Shown here: positions 47,744 through 56,152 of the stretch, piece by piece
Layout: each line of letters opens with the position of its first letter
Numbering within the stretch: position 1 is the stretch's first letter
Assembly (NCBI GenBank): GCA_963702495.1
Contig: CAVPDA010000005.1
Location: 62,001-126,000, forward strand
Source of the DNA: CAVPDA01 sp963702495
Lineage (GTDB): Bacteria; Pseudomonadota; Gammaproteobacteria; Burkholderiales; Rhodocyclaceae
Direction of reading: 5' to 3'
DNA: 64,000 nucleotides
Position numbers and translations under genes: made by a program
The notes under the pieces: model-generated
What the model was told of the DNA's origin: nothing
The model's input: only the letters and a program-made list of their open reading frames with translations
Databases searched by the model: none

Positions 47744-49897
47744 CTACGCCTTGCGCAGATCGTGATGTTTGAGCGGCAGCGAGCGGACGCGCCTGCCGGT
47801 GGCAGCAAAGATCGCGTTGCACACGGCGGGGGCCAACGGCAGGATCGCCGGTTCGCCGTGCCCTCCCCAGAACCCGCCCGTGGGAACCAGCACAGTCTCG
47901 ACCTTCGGCATCTCGTCGATCTTGGGCAGCCGGAAATCGTGGAAGTTCGATTCCACGATGCGCCCGTTCTCCACGTTGTTCTCCTGATAAAGAATGCTGC
48001 CGAGGCCGAAGACCACGTTGCTCTCGGCCTGTGCGCGGCAGTTGTCCGGGTTCACGACATGGCCCGAGTCGATGGCGACGACGATGCGGTGCACCTTGAT
48101 CTCGTCCTTCGCGCTCACCGAAACTTCCGCCACCATGGCCGTGTAACTGCCGAAGCCGTCGGCGAGCGCGACACCGCGGTGCATGCCCCGGGGCAGCGGT
48201 CCTCCCCACCCCGCGGCCTTGGCCGCCGCTTCGAGCACGAGTCGGTTCTTGTCGCCCTCCTTCAGCATCGCCAGCCGGTACGCGACCGGATCCTTGCCCG
48301 CAGCTACTGCCAACTCGTCGATGAAGCACTCGCGGTAAAAGAAATTCTGCTGGCCCGGCGCGCGCCAGAAGCCGACCGGGACATGACCGTTGCGCATGGC
48401 ATAATCGACCTGCTGGTTCGGCACCGCATAGGGCATGTCGCTGAACGATCGCACCGCGGTGAAATCGATGCCGTCCTTGTTCAGCGCATCCGGCATCAAG
48501 ACCTTGAGGATCGACGGGCAGGCCACCCGCGTGTGCAGGGCCGCGACATTGCCCTTGGCGTCGAGACCGGCCTTCATCTGCACCATGCTCGCGGGGCGGT
48601 AGAAACCGTGCCGCATGTCCTCCTCGCGCGACCACATCAACTTCACCGGAACGCCGGGCATGGCCTTGGCGATGGCAACCCCCTGCCGCACGAAATCCTG
48701 GGGACCGCCGCGGCGGCCGAAACCGCCGCCCAGCATCATCTTGTGCACCTCGACCTTCTCCAGCGGCAATCCCGCCTCCTCCGCCGCGGCAGCCATGGAC
48801 GCCTCTGCGTTCTGCGTGGACGTCCACACCTCCAGGAACCCCTCGGGCTTGAGCCACGCCGTACACGTCTGCGGTTCCATCGTCGCGTGGTTGAGGTAGG
48901 GCGTCCGGTACTCGGCCTCGATCACTTTCGTCGCGGCCGCGAAAGCCGCCCTCGTGTCCCCCAGCCTGCGCGCCTGGGGCAATTTCGGGTCGGCGAGGCC
49001 TGCGCGCAGCATCGCCGCGATGGTCTCGTTGCCGGCATTGCCGTTGGCGCCCTCGTCCCATTCGATTCTCAGCTTGCCCAAGGCTTCGTTCGCCCGCCAC
49101 CAACTGTCGGCGACGACGGCGACGAAATTCTCCGCGCGCACCACCTTCTTCACTCCGCGCATCTTCTCCGCAGCGCTGGCATCGAGGCTCTTCACCTTGC
49201 CGCCGAATACCGGACACTGGGCAATGGAGGCATGCAGCATTCCCGGCAGAGAGACATCGACGCCGAAGACAGGCCTGCCCAGCACCTTGTCCGGGATGTC
49301 GAGGCGCTGCATGGACTTGCCGGCAATCTTCCAGTCCCTCGGCTCCCGCAGCTTCACTTCCCGCGGCGGCGCAAGCCGGGCCGCTTCGCCCGCCACCTGG
49401 CCGTAGCGAAGCGTCCGGCCCGTCGGATCATGGGTTATCGCGCCGTTCGCGGCCGAACACTCGGCCGCAGGCACCTGCCATCGCGCCGCTGCCGCCTGCA
49501 CCAGCATCGTGCGCGCGCTGGCGCCGGCCTTGCGCACATAGTCCTGCGAGGAGCGCACACCCATGCTGCCGCCGGTGGACATCGAACCCCAGATGCGGTT
49601 TCTCCGGATATGTTCGTTGGGCGAGGCGAACTCGGCGCTCACCTTCGCCCAGTCGCAGTCGAGTTCTTCGGCGACGAGTTGCGCAAGCGCGGTATAGGTG
49701 CCCTGTCCCATCTCGGAGCGGGCGATGCGCACGACGACCCGATCATCGGGGTGGATCACGATCCAGGCATTCACTTCGGTGGCGGACGCTGCGTTGGCCG
49801 CCGCAGACGCAACCGGGAAGCTGAACTCGAGAGCGAACCCTCCGCCCAGCGCAGCGGAAACCTTGAGGAAGTCACGGCGCGAAACGGCGATCGTCAT
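47744..49897 (-). CDS. Xanthine dehydrogenase-family molybdopterin subunit (IorB-like, Tat-exported)
   Basis: A 717-residue molybdenum hydroxylase large subunit like isoquinoline 1-oxidoreductase beta. ATG 49897 follows TTAGGAGA and begins with a Tat signal (VSRRDFLKVSAALGGGFALE). Typical motifs are SEMGQGTYTALAQLVAEEL, the molybdopterin segment MMLGGGFGRRG, GFWRAPGQQNFFYRECFIDE and the C-terminal GGFWGGHGEPAILPLAP. With the 2Fe-2S partner encoded 10 nt upstream it would form a periplasmic dehydrogenase for an aldehyde or N-heterocycle. A cytochrome partner is not in the window. Confidence 0.88.
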   Translation of the reverse strand: MTIAVSRRDFLKVSAALGGGFALEFSFPVASAAANAASATEVNAWIVIHPDDRVVVRIARSEMGQGTYTALAQLVAEELDCDWAKVSAEFASPNEHIRRNRIWGSMSTGGSMGVRSSQDYVRKAGASARTMLVQAAAARWQVPAAECSAANGAITHDPTGRTLRYGQVAGEAARLAPPREVKLREPRDWKIAGKSMQRLDIPDKVLGRPVFGVDVSLPGMLHASIAQCPVFGGKVKSLDASAAEKMRGVKKVVRAENFVAVVADSWWRANEALGKLRIEWDEGANGNAGNETIAAMLRAGLADPKLPQARRLGDTRAAFAAATKVIEAEYRTPYLNHATMEPQTCTAWLKPEGFLEVWTSTQNAEASMAAAAEEAGLPLEKVEVHKMMLGGGFGRRGGPQDFVRQGVAIAKAMPGVPVKLMWSREEDMRHGFYRPASMVQMKAGLDAKGNVAALHTRVACPSILKVLMPDALNKDGIDFTAVRSFSDMPYAVPNQQVDYAMRNGHVPVGFWRAPGQQNFFYRECFIDELAVAAGKDPVAYRLAMLKEGDKNRLVLEAAAKAAGWGGPLPRGMHRGVALADGFGSYTAMVAEVSVSAKDEIKVHRIVVAIDSGHVVNPDNCRAQAESNVVFGLGSILYQENNVENGRIVESNFHDFRLPKIDEMPKVETVLVPTGGFWGGHGEPAILPLAPAVCNAIFAATGRRVRSLPLKHHDLRKA

Positions 49898-49907
49898 GGC
49901 GGTTCTC

Positions 49908-50384
49908 CTAACCCTTGTTCGCGGCGGCAGGCTTGGCGGGAGTTGCGGCCAACGCGTGGATGGCCTCCCGCACCCGCGCATAGGTGCCGCAACGGCACAG
50001 GTTGGTCATCGTCGCGTCGATGTCCGCGTCCGTGGGATTCAGATGCTGCGCCAGCAAGGCGGCGGCGGACATGATCATGCCCGTCTGGCAGTAGCCGCAC
50101 TGGGGCACCTGGTGCTCGATCCACGCCTTCTGGATGCGATGGAGGCCGTCCTTCAACAGCCCCTCGATGGTGACGATCTTCTTGCCGACCGCATCCGACG
50201 CCGCCAGCATGCAGGAGCGCACCGCCACGCCATCGACATGCACGGTGCATGCACCGCAGATGGAAATCCCGCAGCCGTACTTGGTTCCGGGGAGGTTCAG
50301 ATGGTCGCGCAAGACCCATAGCAGCGGCATCTCGGGCTCGACGTCGACGTCATGGACACGGTCGTTCACGGTGAGCTTCAGCAT
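49908..50384 (-). CDS. 2Fe-2S subunit of a xanthine dehydrogenase-family oxidoreductase (IorA-like)
   Basis: A 158-residue protein with two 2Fe-2S clusters. The plant-type site is GCGISICGACTVHVDG plus a later Cys in VRSCMLAA. The second is CGYCQTGMIMSAAALL with LCRCGTYARVREAI. ATG 50384 follows AGGAGGG. It has no signal peptide, so it probably rides across the membrane with the Tat-tagged large subunit encoded 10 nt downstream. Confidence 0.9.
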   Translation of the reverse strand: MLKLTVNDRVHDVDVEPEMPLLWVLRDHLNLPGTKYGCGISICGACTVHVDGVAVRSCMLAASDAVGKKIVTIEGLLKDGLHRIQKAWIEHQVPQCGYCQTGMIMSAAALLAQHLNPTDADIDATMTNLCRCGTYARVREAIHALAATPAKPAAANKG

Positions 50385-50455
50385 TGTGCCCTCCTGTGCA
50401 TCTGGATTGGGAATTCCACTATACGAAAATCACTTAGCGACCGCGACAATCGGGC

Positions 50456-51367
50456 TCACGCCCCCGGCCTCCCGAACACTTCCCGCCGCGTAGCCTTGAC
50501 CACCGCGACGATCGCTGGATTCGTCAGCCGGCGTTCGGTGGTAATGGCGAATATCTGCTCGGCCACCGAGTCGATGCGCCCGAGTGCCTGCACGGCGTAC
50601 TGCTGGCACACGTAATCGGCGATCGCCGTGGGCGCCGCGAACAGGCCGGCACCGGCCTGGCCGAAGGACATGAGCAAGGCGCTGTCGTCGAACTCGCCCA
50701 CCGTTCGCGGATACAGATTCTGTGCTTCGAGCCATTGGACCAGCCGGGGGCGCACGGCGACGTCTTCTCCCGGCAGAAGGAACGGCGCCTTGTCCAGCAT
50801 CGCAGGAAACGCCCCCGGCAGCGATCCCGCCAGGCGCGCGGTGCCGAATACGGTCAGGTCGCTTTCGCCGAGAAGGTGGTTGTAGCCGCGCACGTTCAGG
50901 TTGATGGGCATGGGCCGGTCCGCGATCACCATGTCCAGCCGATGCACCGCCATATCCGCCAGCAGCGCCGCCAGCTGCCCCTCCCGGCAGATGAGCCGGA
51001 TCGACTCCCCCATGCGCAGCGCAGGCTCGACCACACGATAGGCCACGGACTTCGGCACCGAATCGGCGATGCCGATACGAAACGGCCGGCTCTTGGCCGC
51101 GGTCTTGTCGAGGGCGACGTCGAGCAGCTCATTACCGAGCGCGAAGATTTCGTCGGCATAGCTGAAGATGCGCCGCCCCGTCTCGGTCACCTCCAGACCG
51201 CGCCCCGCTTTTCGGAACAGCTCGACACCGAGATCTTCCTCCAGCTCGCGCAGCTGGCCGCTGATGGACTGCGGGGTCAGGTGCAGACGCTTGCTGGCCG
51301 CGGCGATGCTGCCGGACTTGGCAACCATCCAGAAATAGCGCAGGTGCTTGAAGTTGAGATTGGCCAT
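50456..51367 (-). CDS. LysR-family regulator, NhaR-like
   Basis: A 303-residue LysR regulator. The N-terminal helix-turn-helix is LNFKHLRYFWMVAKSGSIAA, ASKRLHLTPQSISGQLRELE. The effector domain contains PFRIGIADSVPKSVAYRVVEPAL, which is characteristic of NhaR, an activator of Na+/H+ antiporter genes. No nhaA lies next to it. It is transcribed in the same direction as the oxidoreductase genes 72 nt downstream and could also control them. Confidence 0.85.
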   Translation of the reverse strand: MANLNFKHLRYFWMVAKSGSIAAASKRLHLTPQSISGQLRELEEDLGVELFRKAGRGLEVTETGRRIFSYADEIFALGNELLDVALDKTAAKSRPFRIGIADSVPKSVAYRVVEPALRMGESIRLICREGQLAALLADMAVHRLDMVIADRPMPINLNVRGYNHLLGESDLTVFGTARLAGSLPGAFPAMLDKAPFLLPGEDVAVRPRLVQWLEAQNLYPRTVGEFDDSALLMSFGQAGAGLFAAPTAIADYVCQQYAVQALGRIDSVAEQIFAITTERRLTNPAIVAVVKATRREVFGRPGA

Positions 51368-51386
51368 GGATCGCCAACAGATCGAT

Positions 51387-51398
51387 TTATTCGAATAA
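51387..51398. promoter_or_regulatory. AT-rich palindrome in the nhaR-like upstream region
   Basis: TTATTCGAATAA is a perfect 12-bp palindrome, 20 nt upstream of the regulator's ATG, within a 50-nt AT-rich island that stands out from the GC-rich surroundings. It could be an autoregulatory LysR site or promoter core. Confidence 0.35.
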
Positions 51399-51480
51399 TA
51401 ATCTAATAATATTCGCCTTGTTGGATGTTTATCCTGGCCCTACACTATCCGCCATGTTCAACCCGTCCGAGGTGGTTTTC

Positions 51481-51567
51481 ATGCAGATCGAGATCCAGGC
51501 TCGCGCCTTCGATCTCAAGGACGGGTTGCGCAGCCATGCCCCTGAACTTGACCAGTCTTCAGTTTAG
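51481..51567 (+). pseudogene. Ribosome hibernation factor (HPF/RaiA) N-terminal remnant
   Basis: The 28-codon frame reads MQIEIQARAFDLKDGLRSHA and then runs into unrelated codons and a stop. The first 20 residues match the start of HPF/sigma-54-modulation-type ribosome hibernation proteins of Proteobacteria. The gene is cut after the first beta-strand and turn, and the next gene begins 14 nt later. It is probably the scar of a deletion. Confidence 0.45.
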
Positions 51568-51581
51568 ACAAGGAGGAACAC

Positions 51582-52265
51582 ATGTCTCCGCACAACGCCG
51601 CTCCCGTCGTCATTGCCCGTCCGGCAAGGGGCGACTCGGTCCTTGCCACCAACAAGGTGATCCGCAACACCTATCTGCTGCTGTCGATGACTTTGTTGTT
51701 TTCGGCGCTCACCGCCGGCGCTTCGGTCGCGCTCAAATTGCCCCATCCGGGTCTGGTCCTGACCCTGATCGGCTATTTCGGCCTGCTGTTCCTGACCACG
51801 AAGCTCAGGGACAGCGGCTGGGGCCTGGTATCGGTGTTCGCGCTCACCGGCTTCATGGGCTACACCCTCGGCCCGATCATCGGCCATTATCTGGGCCTGC
51901 CCAACGGCGGCCAGACGGTGATGACGGCGATGGGCGGCACGGCGGCGATCTTCCTCGGCCTGTCCGCCTACGCCGTGAGCACGCGCAAGGACTTCAGCTT
52001 CATGGGCGGCTTTCTCGCGGTGGGCATCTTGGTGGCCTTCCTCGCCGGCCTCGGGGCGATCTTCTTTTCGCTGCCGGCACTGTCGCTCACCGTTTCGGCC
52101 GCCTTCGTGCTGCTGATGTCGGGCCTCATCCTGTACGAGACCTCGAACATCATCCACGGCGGCGAGACCAACTACGTGATGGCCACGGTGACACTGTTCG
52201 TCGCCATCTTCAACCTCTTCACCAGCCTGCTGCAGCTGCTCGGATTCATGAACAGCAGCGACTGA
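51582..52265 (+). CDS. Bax inhibitor-1/YccA-family membrane protein
   Basis: A 227-residue protein with seven predicted transmembrane helices (for example NTYLLLSMTLLFSALTAGAS and FMGGFLAVGILVAFLAGLGA) and the family's C-terminal GGETNYVMATVTLFVAIFNLF. ATG 51582 has AAGGAGG upstream. Bacterial members such as YccA modulate the FtsH protease and may conduct Ca2+ or H+. The neighbour htpX encodes a membrane protease that partners FtsH in quality control, so the pair makes functional sense. Confidence 0.88.
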   Translation: MSPHNAAPVVIARPARGDSVLATNKVIRNTYLLLSMTLLFSALTAGASVALKLPHPGLVLTLIGYFGLLFLTTKLRDSGWGLVSVFALTGFMGYTLGPIIGHYLGLPNGGQTVMTAMGGTAAIFLGLSAYAVSTRKDFSFMGGFLAVGILVAFLAGLGAIFFSLPALSLTVSAAFVLLMSGLILYETSNIIHGGETNYVMATVTLFVAIFNLFTSLLQLLGFMNSSD

Positions 52266-52294
52266 GCCGGGGCCCCAGCGAAGGAGAGAATGCT

Positions 52295-53179
52295 GTGAAA
52301 CGGATCATGCTTCTGATCGGTACCAACCTGGCGATCATGCTGGTGCTGGGCATCGTCAGCACCCTGACCGGAGCCCACCGCTTCTTCACCGGGAGCGGCC
52401 TGGATCTCACCAAGCTGTTGTTCTTCGCCGGCCTGATGGGTTTCGGCGGCGCCTTCATCTCGCTGTGGATGTCGAAGACGATAGCCAAATGGTCCACCGG
52501 CGCCCAGGTGATCGAAACGCCGCAGAACTCCACCGAGTTCTGGCTGGTGGACACGGTGCGCCGGCTGTCGCAGAAGGCGGGGCTGGCGATGCCGGAAGTG
52601 GCGGTCTATCAAGGCGAGCCCAATGCCTTCGCCACCGGCGCCAGCCGCAACAGCTCGCTGGTGGCGGTGTCCACCGGCCTGCTGCAGAGCATGAGCCGCG
52701 AGGAAGCCGAGGCGGTGATCGCGCACGAGGTGGCGCACATCGCCAATGGCGACATGGTGACGCTGACGCTGATCCAGGGCGTGGTCAATACCTTCGTCAT
52801 CTTCCTCGCCCGCGTCGTCGGCTGGCTGGTGGATTCGGCGCTGCGCCGCGGCGACGCGGAGCACGAGGGGCCGGGCATCGCCTACATGGTTACGGTCGTG
52901 GTGGCCGACATCGTGTTCGGCATCCTGGCCAGCATCATCGTCATGTACTTCTCGCGCCAGCGCGAATTCCGTGCCGATGCCGGCGCCGCCCGACTGCTTG
53001 GCACGCCGCAGCCGATGATGGCGGCACTGCGCAGACTGGGCGGCATGGAAGCCGGCGAACTGCCGCAGAACGTCGCCACCGCCGGCATCAACGGCCGGCC
53101 CGGCTGGATGGCGCTGTTCTCCAGCCATCCGCCGATCGAGGAGCGCATCGCGGCCCTGGCGGCGACCGGCCACCGATGA
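52295..53179 (+). CDS. htpX: Membrane zinc metalloprotease HtpX
   Basis: A 294-residue M48B protease of the inner membrane. Start GTG 52295 is chosen for the AAGGAGAG upstream and the expected N-terminus (KRIMLLIGTNLAIMLVLGIV). The zinc motif is HEVAHIANGD. Other features are VYQGEPNAFATGASRNSSLVA, two later membrane helices and REFRADAGAARLLG with the third ligand region. The C-terminal SSHPPIEERIAAL is typical. It degrades misfolded membrane proteins. Confidence 0.95.
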   Translation: MKRIMLLIGTNLAIMLVLGIVSTLTGAHRFFTGSGLDLTKLLFFAGLMGFGGAFISLWMSKTIAKWSTGAQVIETPQNSTEFWLVDTVRRLSQKAGLAMPEVAVYQGEPNAFATGASRNSSLVAVSTGLLQSMSREEAEAVIAHEVAHIANGDMVTLTLIQGVVNTFVIFLARVVGWLVDSALRRGDAEHEGPGIAYMVTVVVADIVFGILASIIVMYFSRQREFRADAGAARLLGTPQPMMAALRRLGGMEAGELPQNVATAGINGRPGWMALFSSHPPIEERIAALAATGHR

Positions 53180-53388
53180 CGCGCAACGGCGTGCGCCGGC
53201 TTGTTCTGGGCCTGGCGATCGCCTGCTTCGTCGGCGCCATGGTCGTGCTGGGGACCTCCCTGTGGGCGCTGGTGAACCTGGGCGGCGGCCATGTCGCAAC
53301 CGCAAGCCTGATCGCCACCACGGTGTTCCTCGGCTGCTGTGGCGGCGTCCTCTACGTCATGAGCCTGCCGCGGCGCCCTCTGTCCTGA
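53176..53388 (+). CDS. Small two-helix membrane protein (70 aa)
   Basis: The ATG overlaps the htpX stop (ATGA), so it is translationally coupled. The product has two hydrophobic helices (LVLGLAIACFVGAMVVLGTSL and SLIATTVFLGCCGGVLYVM) and a short basic tail. The family is not recognised. Coupling to htpX suggests an accessory role at the membrane. Confidence 0.6.
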   Translation: MTRNGVRRLVLGLAIACFVGAMVVLGTSLWALVNLGGGHVATASLIATTVFLGCCGGVLYVMSLPRRPLS

Positions 53389-53714
53389 AAAGCGCGAGCC
53401 GTGCAGCCACCCGTCGGCTCATTGCGGCGGCCCCGGAGATCAAAGACAAGACCAACCGATCAGGCAGGAGCGGCGCCTGCGGTTGAGCCGATGTTCCGGC
53501 TGCTTGCTGCCGGCGGAAGCGGAAGTTGCCGGGCGGGATTCGCGCCGGCGGAGAAACAGTGCCTTGTCACGGCGCACACAAGGTGGAATTACGCGTGCGG
53601 CGGTATCGGTGGCGCAGCCGCGCGCGAACATCTCCTTGAGCACGCCGACGCGCCAGACGGGCCAGTCCTGCCGCCTGCTACCGGACCGGGTCGGGTCCGT
53701 CATCACCGGCTGCG
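53389..53714. other. Intergenic, no gene seen
   Basis: These 326 nt after the htpX unit show no supported gene. They form the left edge of a stretch of mobile-element debris. The minus-strand frame that continues from the histidine kinase remnant carries no recognisable residues here. Confidence 0.35.
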
Positions 53715-53871
53715 CGATGGGCGGGACGACACGGAACTCGGCCCCTTCGCCGCTATTGCGCGCTTCGATCCTGCCCCTCACGCTGGTCTCGATGATCGTC
53801 TTCGACGTGTAAAGGCCGATGCCGGTCCCGCGGTCGCGGGTGGTGAAGTAGGGGTCGAAGCCGGCGCCCCG
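53715..53871 (-). pseudogene. Sensor histidine kinase, ATPase-domain remnant
   Basis: About 50 residues match the G1-G2 boxes of a histidine kinase ATP-binding domain: GFDPYFTTRDRGTGIGLYTS, KTIIETSVRGRIEARNSGEG, AEFRVVPP. Everything upstream, including the phospho-accepting His, is gone. It abuts the IS66 remnant within a few bases, so an insertion or deletion event cut it. Confidence 0.7.
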
Positions 53872-54129
53872 CTCGACAACAACAACGTCGAACAGGCATT
53901 GAAGCGCGCGATCCTGCACCGCAAGAACGCCTGCTTCTATCGCACCGATCGAGGCGCGCAGGTCGGTGACACATTCATGAGCCTCATCCACACCTGCGCC
54001 CTGGGCGCGCTCAACGCCTTCGACTACCTGAAGGGGCTGCTGGAGAACGCTGCGCCCGTGTGCGCGAAACCCGCACAGTGGATGCCCTGGAACTGGCGCG
54101 ACAACCGACCCGCCCGCGACACTTCATAG
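53865..54129 (+). pseudogene. IS66-family transposase TnpC, C-terminal remnant
   Basis: About 85 residues match the end of IS66 transposases: PLDNNNVEQALKRAILHRKN, ACFYRTDRGAQVGDTFMSLI, HTCALGALNAFDYLKGLLEN, then the IS66_C-type tail WMPWNWRDN. The N-terminal zinc finger and most of the catalytic domain are absent. It lies tail to tail with a tnpB of opposite orientation, so it comes from a different or inverted copy. Confidence 0.8.
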
Positions 54130-54133
54130 CGGC

Positions 54134-54490
54134 TCAGGCCGCCAGGCGGCGCCAGGCCGGCGCCACCCGGGTGGCGGCCGGATCCCCGCCCATGAGCAGC
54201 ACCTGCAGTTCGGTGGCCTCCAAGGCACGGCCAGCCTGCCTCGCATCGGTGGGCCAGAAGCGAAAGCGCCCGCTCGAAAGCCGCTTGTAACTCAACCAGA
54301 AGCCTTGGGAGCCGTAAGCCAGCACGCGCATCGCACTGCCCTTGCGGTTGCGGAACACGAACAGCGTGCCGCAGAACGGATCGGCCTGGAGCCGCTGGCG
54401 GCATAAGGCCGCCAGAGCGTCGATGCCGCAACGGAAGTCCACCGGCTCGACCGCCACCAGGATGCGCATCTGCGCGGTGATCTGGATCAT
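54134..54490 (-). CDS. tnpB: IS66-family accessory protein TnpB
   Basis: A 118-residue IS66 Orf2 protein beginning MIQITAQMRILVAVEPVDFR at ATG 54490. Hallmarks are VDFRCGIDALAALCRQRL, DPFCGTLFVFRNRKGSAMRVLAYGSQGFWL and SYKRLSSGRFRFWP. The gene appears complete and follows tnpA by about 40 nt. Its exact role in IS66 transposition is unclear, but it is required in studied members. Without tnpC in the same orientation it is probably inactive here. Confidence 0.85.
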   Translation of the reverse strand: MIQITAQMRILVAVEPVDFRCGIDALAALCRQRLQADPFCGTLFVFRNRKGSAMRVLAYGSQGFWLSYKRLSSGRFRFWPTDARQAGRALEATELQVLLMGGDPAATRVAPAWRRLAA

Positions 54491-54531
54491 CGCGCGATGC
54501 CCCCCACGCTTTGGCACAGGGCCATCGCCAA

Positions 54532-54873
54532 TTACACACCGTCCGCCGCCGGCAGCTCGATCTTGATCCGCCCTCCGGCGGGCCCTTCGATCTCGATACG
54601 GCACTGGGCGGGCGGTGCCGGCGGCGCCAACTCCACGAACTGCGCCGGCGCCACCGCCGCGCCCTCCTGCACCCGCGACTTGAGCTTGTTGTAGTCCAAG
54701 CCCAGGGCGCGCGTGGTGCGCGCCACGCCGTGGCGTTGCGCGGCCTTGGCCGCAGCCGCCCACAGCGCCGGCGGTATCGGCGCACCGGGCACGCGCGCCT
54801 GGCGCCAGCGCTCGATGCGCTGGCGAATGCGTTCGACTTCGACGGGTACGGCTGCGCTGTGCAGTGCTGGCAT
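54532..54873 (-). CDS. tnpA: IS66-family accessory protein TnpA
   Basis: A 113-residue protein from ATG 54873, with GGGAGGA upstream. It has a central helix-turn-helix-like segment (AAQRHGVARTTRALGLDYNK, LKSRV) and a C-terminal strand-rich part (RIEIEGPAGGRIKIELPAAD). This matches the short first gene of some IS66 elements. The C-terminal end may be shifted: a relative would read on through GGHRA into tnpB. Confidence 0.7.
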   Translation of the reverse strand: MPALHSAAVPVEVERIRQRIERWRQARVPGAPIPPALWAAAAKAAQRHGVARTTRALGLDYNKLKSRVQEGAAVAPAQFVELAPPAPPAQCRIEIEGPAGGRIKIELPAADGV

Positions 54874-55297
54874 CGGTGCGTCCTCCCTGGTCTCGCCCAA
54901 CTCGGGCGACAACCAGACGCTACCAGCCGTGCTCAGATCAAGTCACGCACACTCACCGGAAGAACGCGGGCTTTCACCCACTGGAAAGCGCCGCCCTTTC
55001 ACGGCGCACGCCATGAGCGGTCAAGCCTCAAAAACGCAGCTCATTCGAGCGTCCGCTATCTGCTTTCATACTGAACACAGGAATGTCGGCGCCACTGGCC
55101 GGAGTTGTTGATATTGCGGTCACTCAATATCTTCCGTGCCGAAAATCAGCATTCTCGTATCGAGCGGCAGCTTCGAAAAGATCGATTGCCGGCTGGCGAC
55201 CCTACCAATCGCCGCCGCCGGTGAGCGCCGTTGCGCCGAAACGTGTGCTGAAATAGCGATTGTCCCACGGCCATCCGCCTTCAACAGGGCGAAACGC
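54874..55297. other. Intergenic, no gene seen
   Basis: These 424 nt lie between the IS66 remnant and the next gene. The stretch 55.05-55.2 kb is less GC-rich and may carry the promoter of the three-gene unit starting at 55298. The frame upstream of 55298 is open but lacks protein-like composition. Confidence 0.35.
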
Positions 55298-56152
55298 ATG
55301 CGGCAATCCCGCGAAGAAGAGATCGAACGCTACCTGCGCACCGGCGAATACGATGCGGAGTCCCGAGCCTGGCCGGGGCCGGACTTCCTCGAACGGAGCC
55401 GCAACGCGGATGCCGCCCTGCGCAAGGCGCTGATCGAGGAAGTACGCCGCCGCGCCCCGCACGCCACGCTGCCCGAGCAGCTGGCCGACATGGACGTCGC
55501 AGCGTTCACCCGCGCGAAGGTCGCACCGATGGTTCGGGGGCTCTTTGCGCGCGTCGAGCAGGAAGCCGTGCTCGACGTGCTGGGAGCCTCGGTCATCTTT
55601 CTTACGCCCGCCACGGTCGATACGGTGCTCGACCAGATGCCGTGGCTCGGTACGGCCTGGGACTTGGCCAACCTGTACCTCGCGGGCTGCGATGCGCCAC
55701 TGCTCGCGCAGGACGCGCCCTGCCTGCTAGGCCTGAGCGAGGGGACGAGTTGCTACGTCTCGGCCGAGTACTTCGCCACGCCGGGCCGCTTCGACGATTT
55801 CGTGGTCCACGAAGCCGCCCATATCTTTCACAACTACAAGCGGACCACGATCGGTCTGCGAGGAACCCGTCGGCGCGAGTGGCTGCTGGAGATCGCCTTC
55901 GCCAAACGCGAGACCTTTGCCTACGCCTGTGAGGCCTACAGCCGGATCCAGGAACTCGGCGACAGCCCGCGGGCCCGAGGTTTGCTGCTTGCGGAACACG
56001 AACAGGGGCGGCGGCCGCCGGATGAGCGGGTGGATGCTGACGAGTACTTCGACATCCTGCGGGAGGCCGTCGCCGCCCGCAACGGCTGGAAGCGCATCCT
56101 GGCGCGCTGTTCGCCACCAGCGCCGGCGCGCCCTCGGCATGGGGCCGCCTGA
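55298..56152 (+). CDS. Putative HExxH metallopeptidase of unknown family (284 aa)
   Basis: The product has the zinc-protease motif VVHEAAHIFHNYKR near residue 180. A downstream conserved-looking Glu segment (AKRETFAYACEAYSRIQEL) about 45 residues later could provide a third ligand, as in gluzincins. The N-terminal part (REEEIERYLRTGEYDAESRA) is helical and soluble, with no signal peptide, so it probably acts in the cytoplasm. ATG 55298 has a weak AGGGCG. An upstream ATG at 55136 is less likely. The stop overlaps the next start (TGATG). Family not recognised. Confidence 0.7.
   Translation: MRQSREEEIERYLRTGEYDAESRAWPGPDFLERSRNADAALRKALIEEVRRRAPHATLPEQLADMDVAAFTRAKVAPMVRGLFARVEQEAVLDVLGASVIFLTPATVDTVLDQMPWLGTAWDLANLYLAGCDAPLLAQDAPCLLGLSEGTSCYVSAEYFATPGRFDDFVVHEAAHIFHNYKRTTIGLRGTRRREWLLEIAFAKRETFAYACEAYSRIQELGDSPRARGLLLAEHEQGRRPPDERVDADEYFDILREAVAARNGWKRILARCSPPAPARPRHGAA

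Larger units (their letters stand above)
53865..54873. mobile_element. IS66-type insertion sequence debris
   Basis: The block combines a TnpC C-terminal fragment on the plus strand with tnpB and tnpA on the minus strand. A complete IS66 has tnpA-tnpB-tnpC in one direction, so this is a rearranged, non-autonomous remnant. I could not identify terminal inverted repeats or a target duplication. Confidence 0.65.

Noticed and set aside
47681..50074. 797-codon open frame opposite the IorB-like gene
   Set aside because: Antisense shadow; composition is His/Arg/Gly rich and no domain is recognisable.
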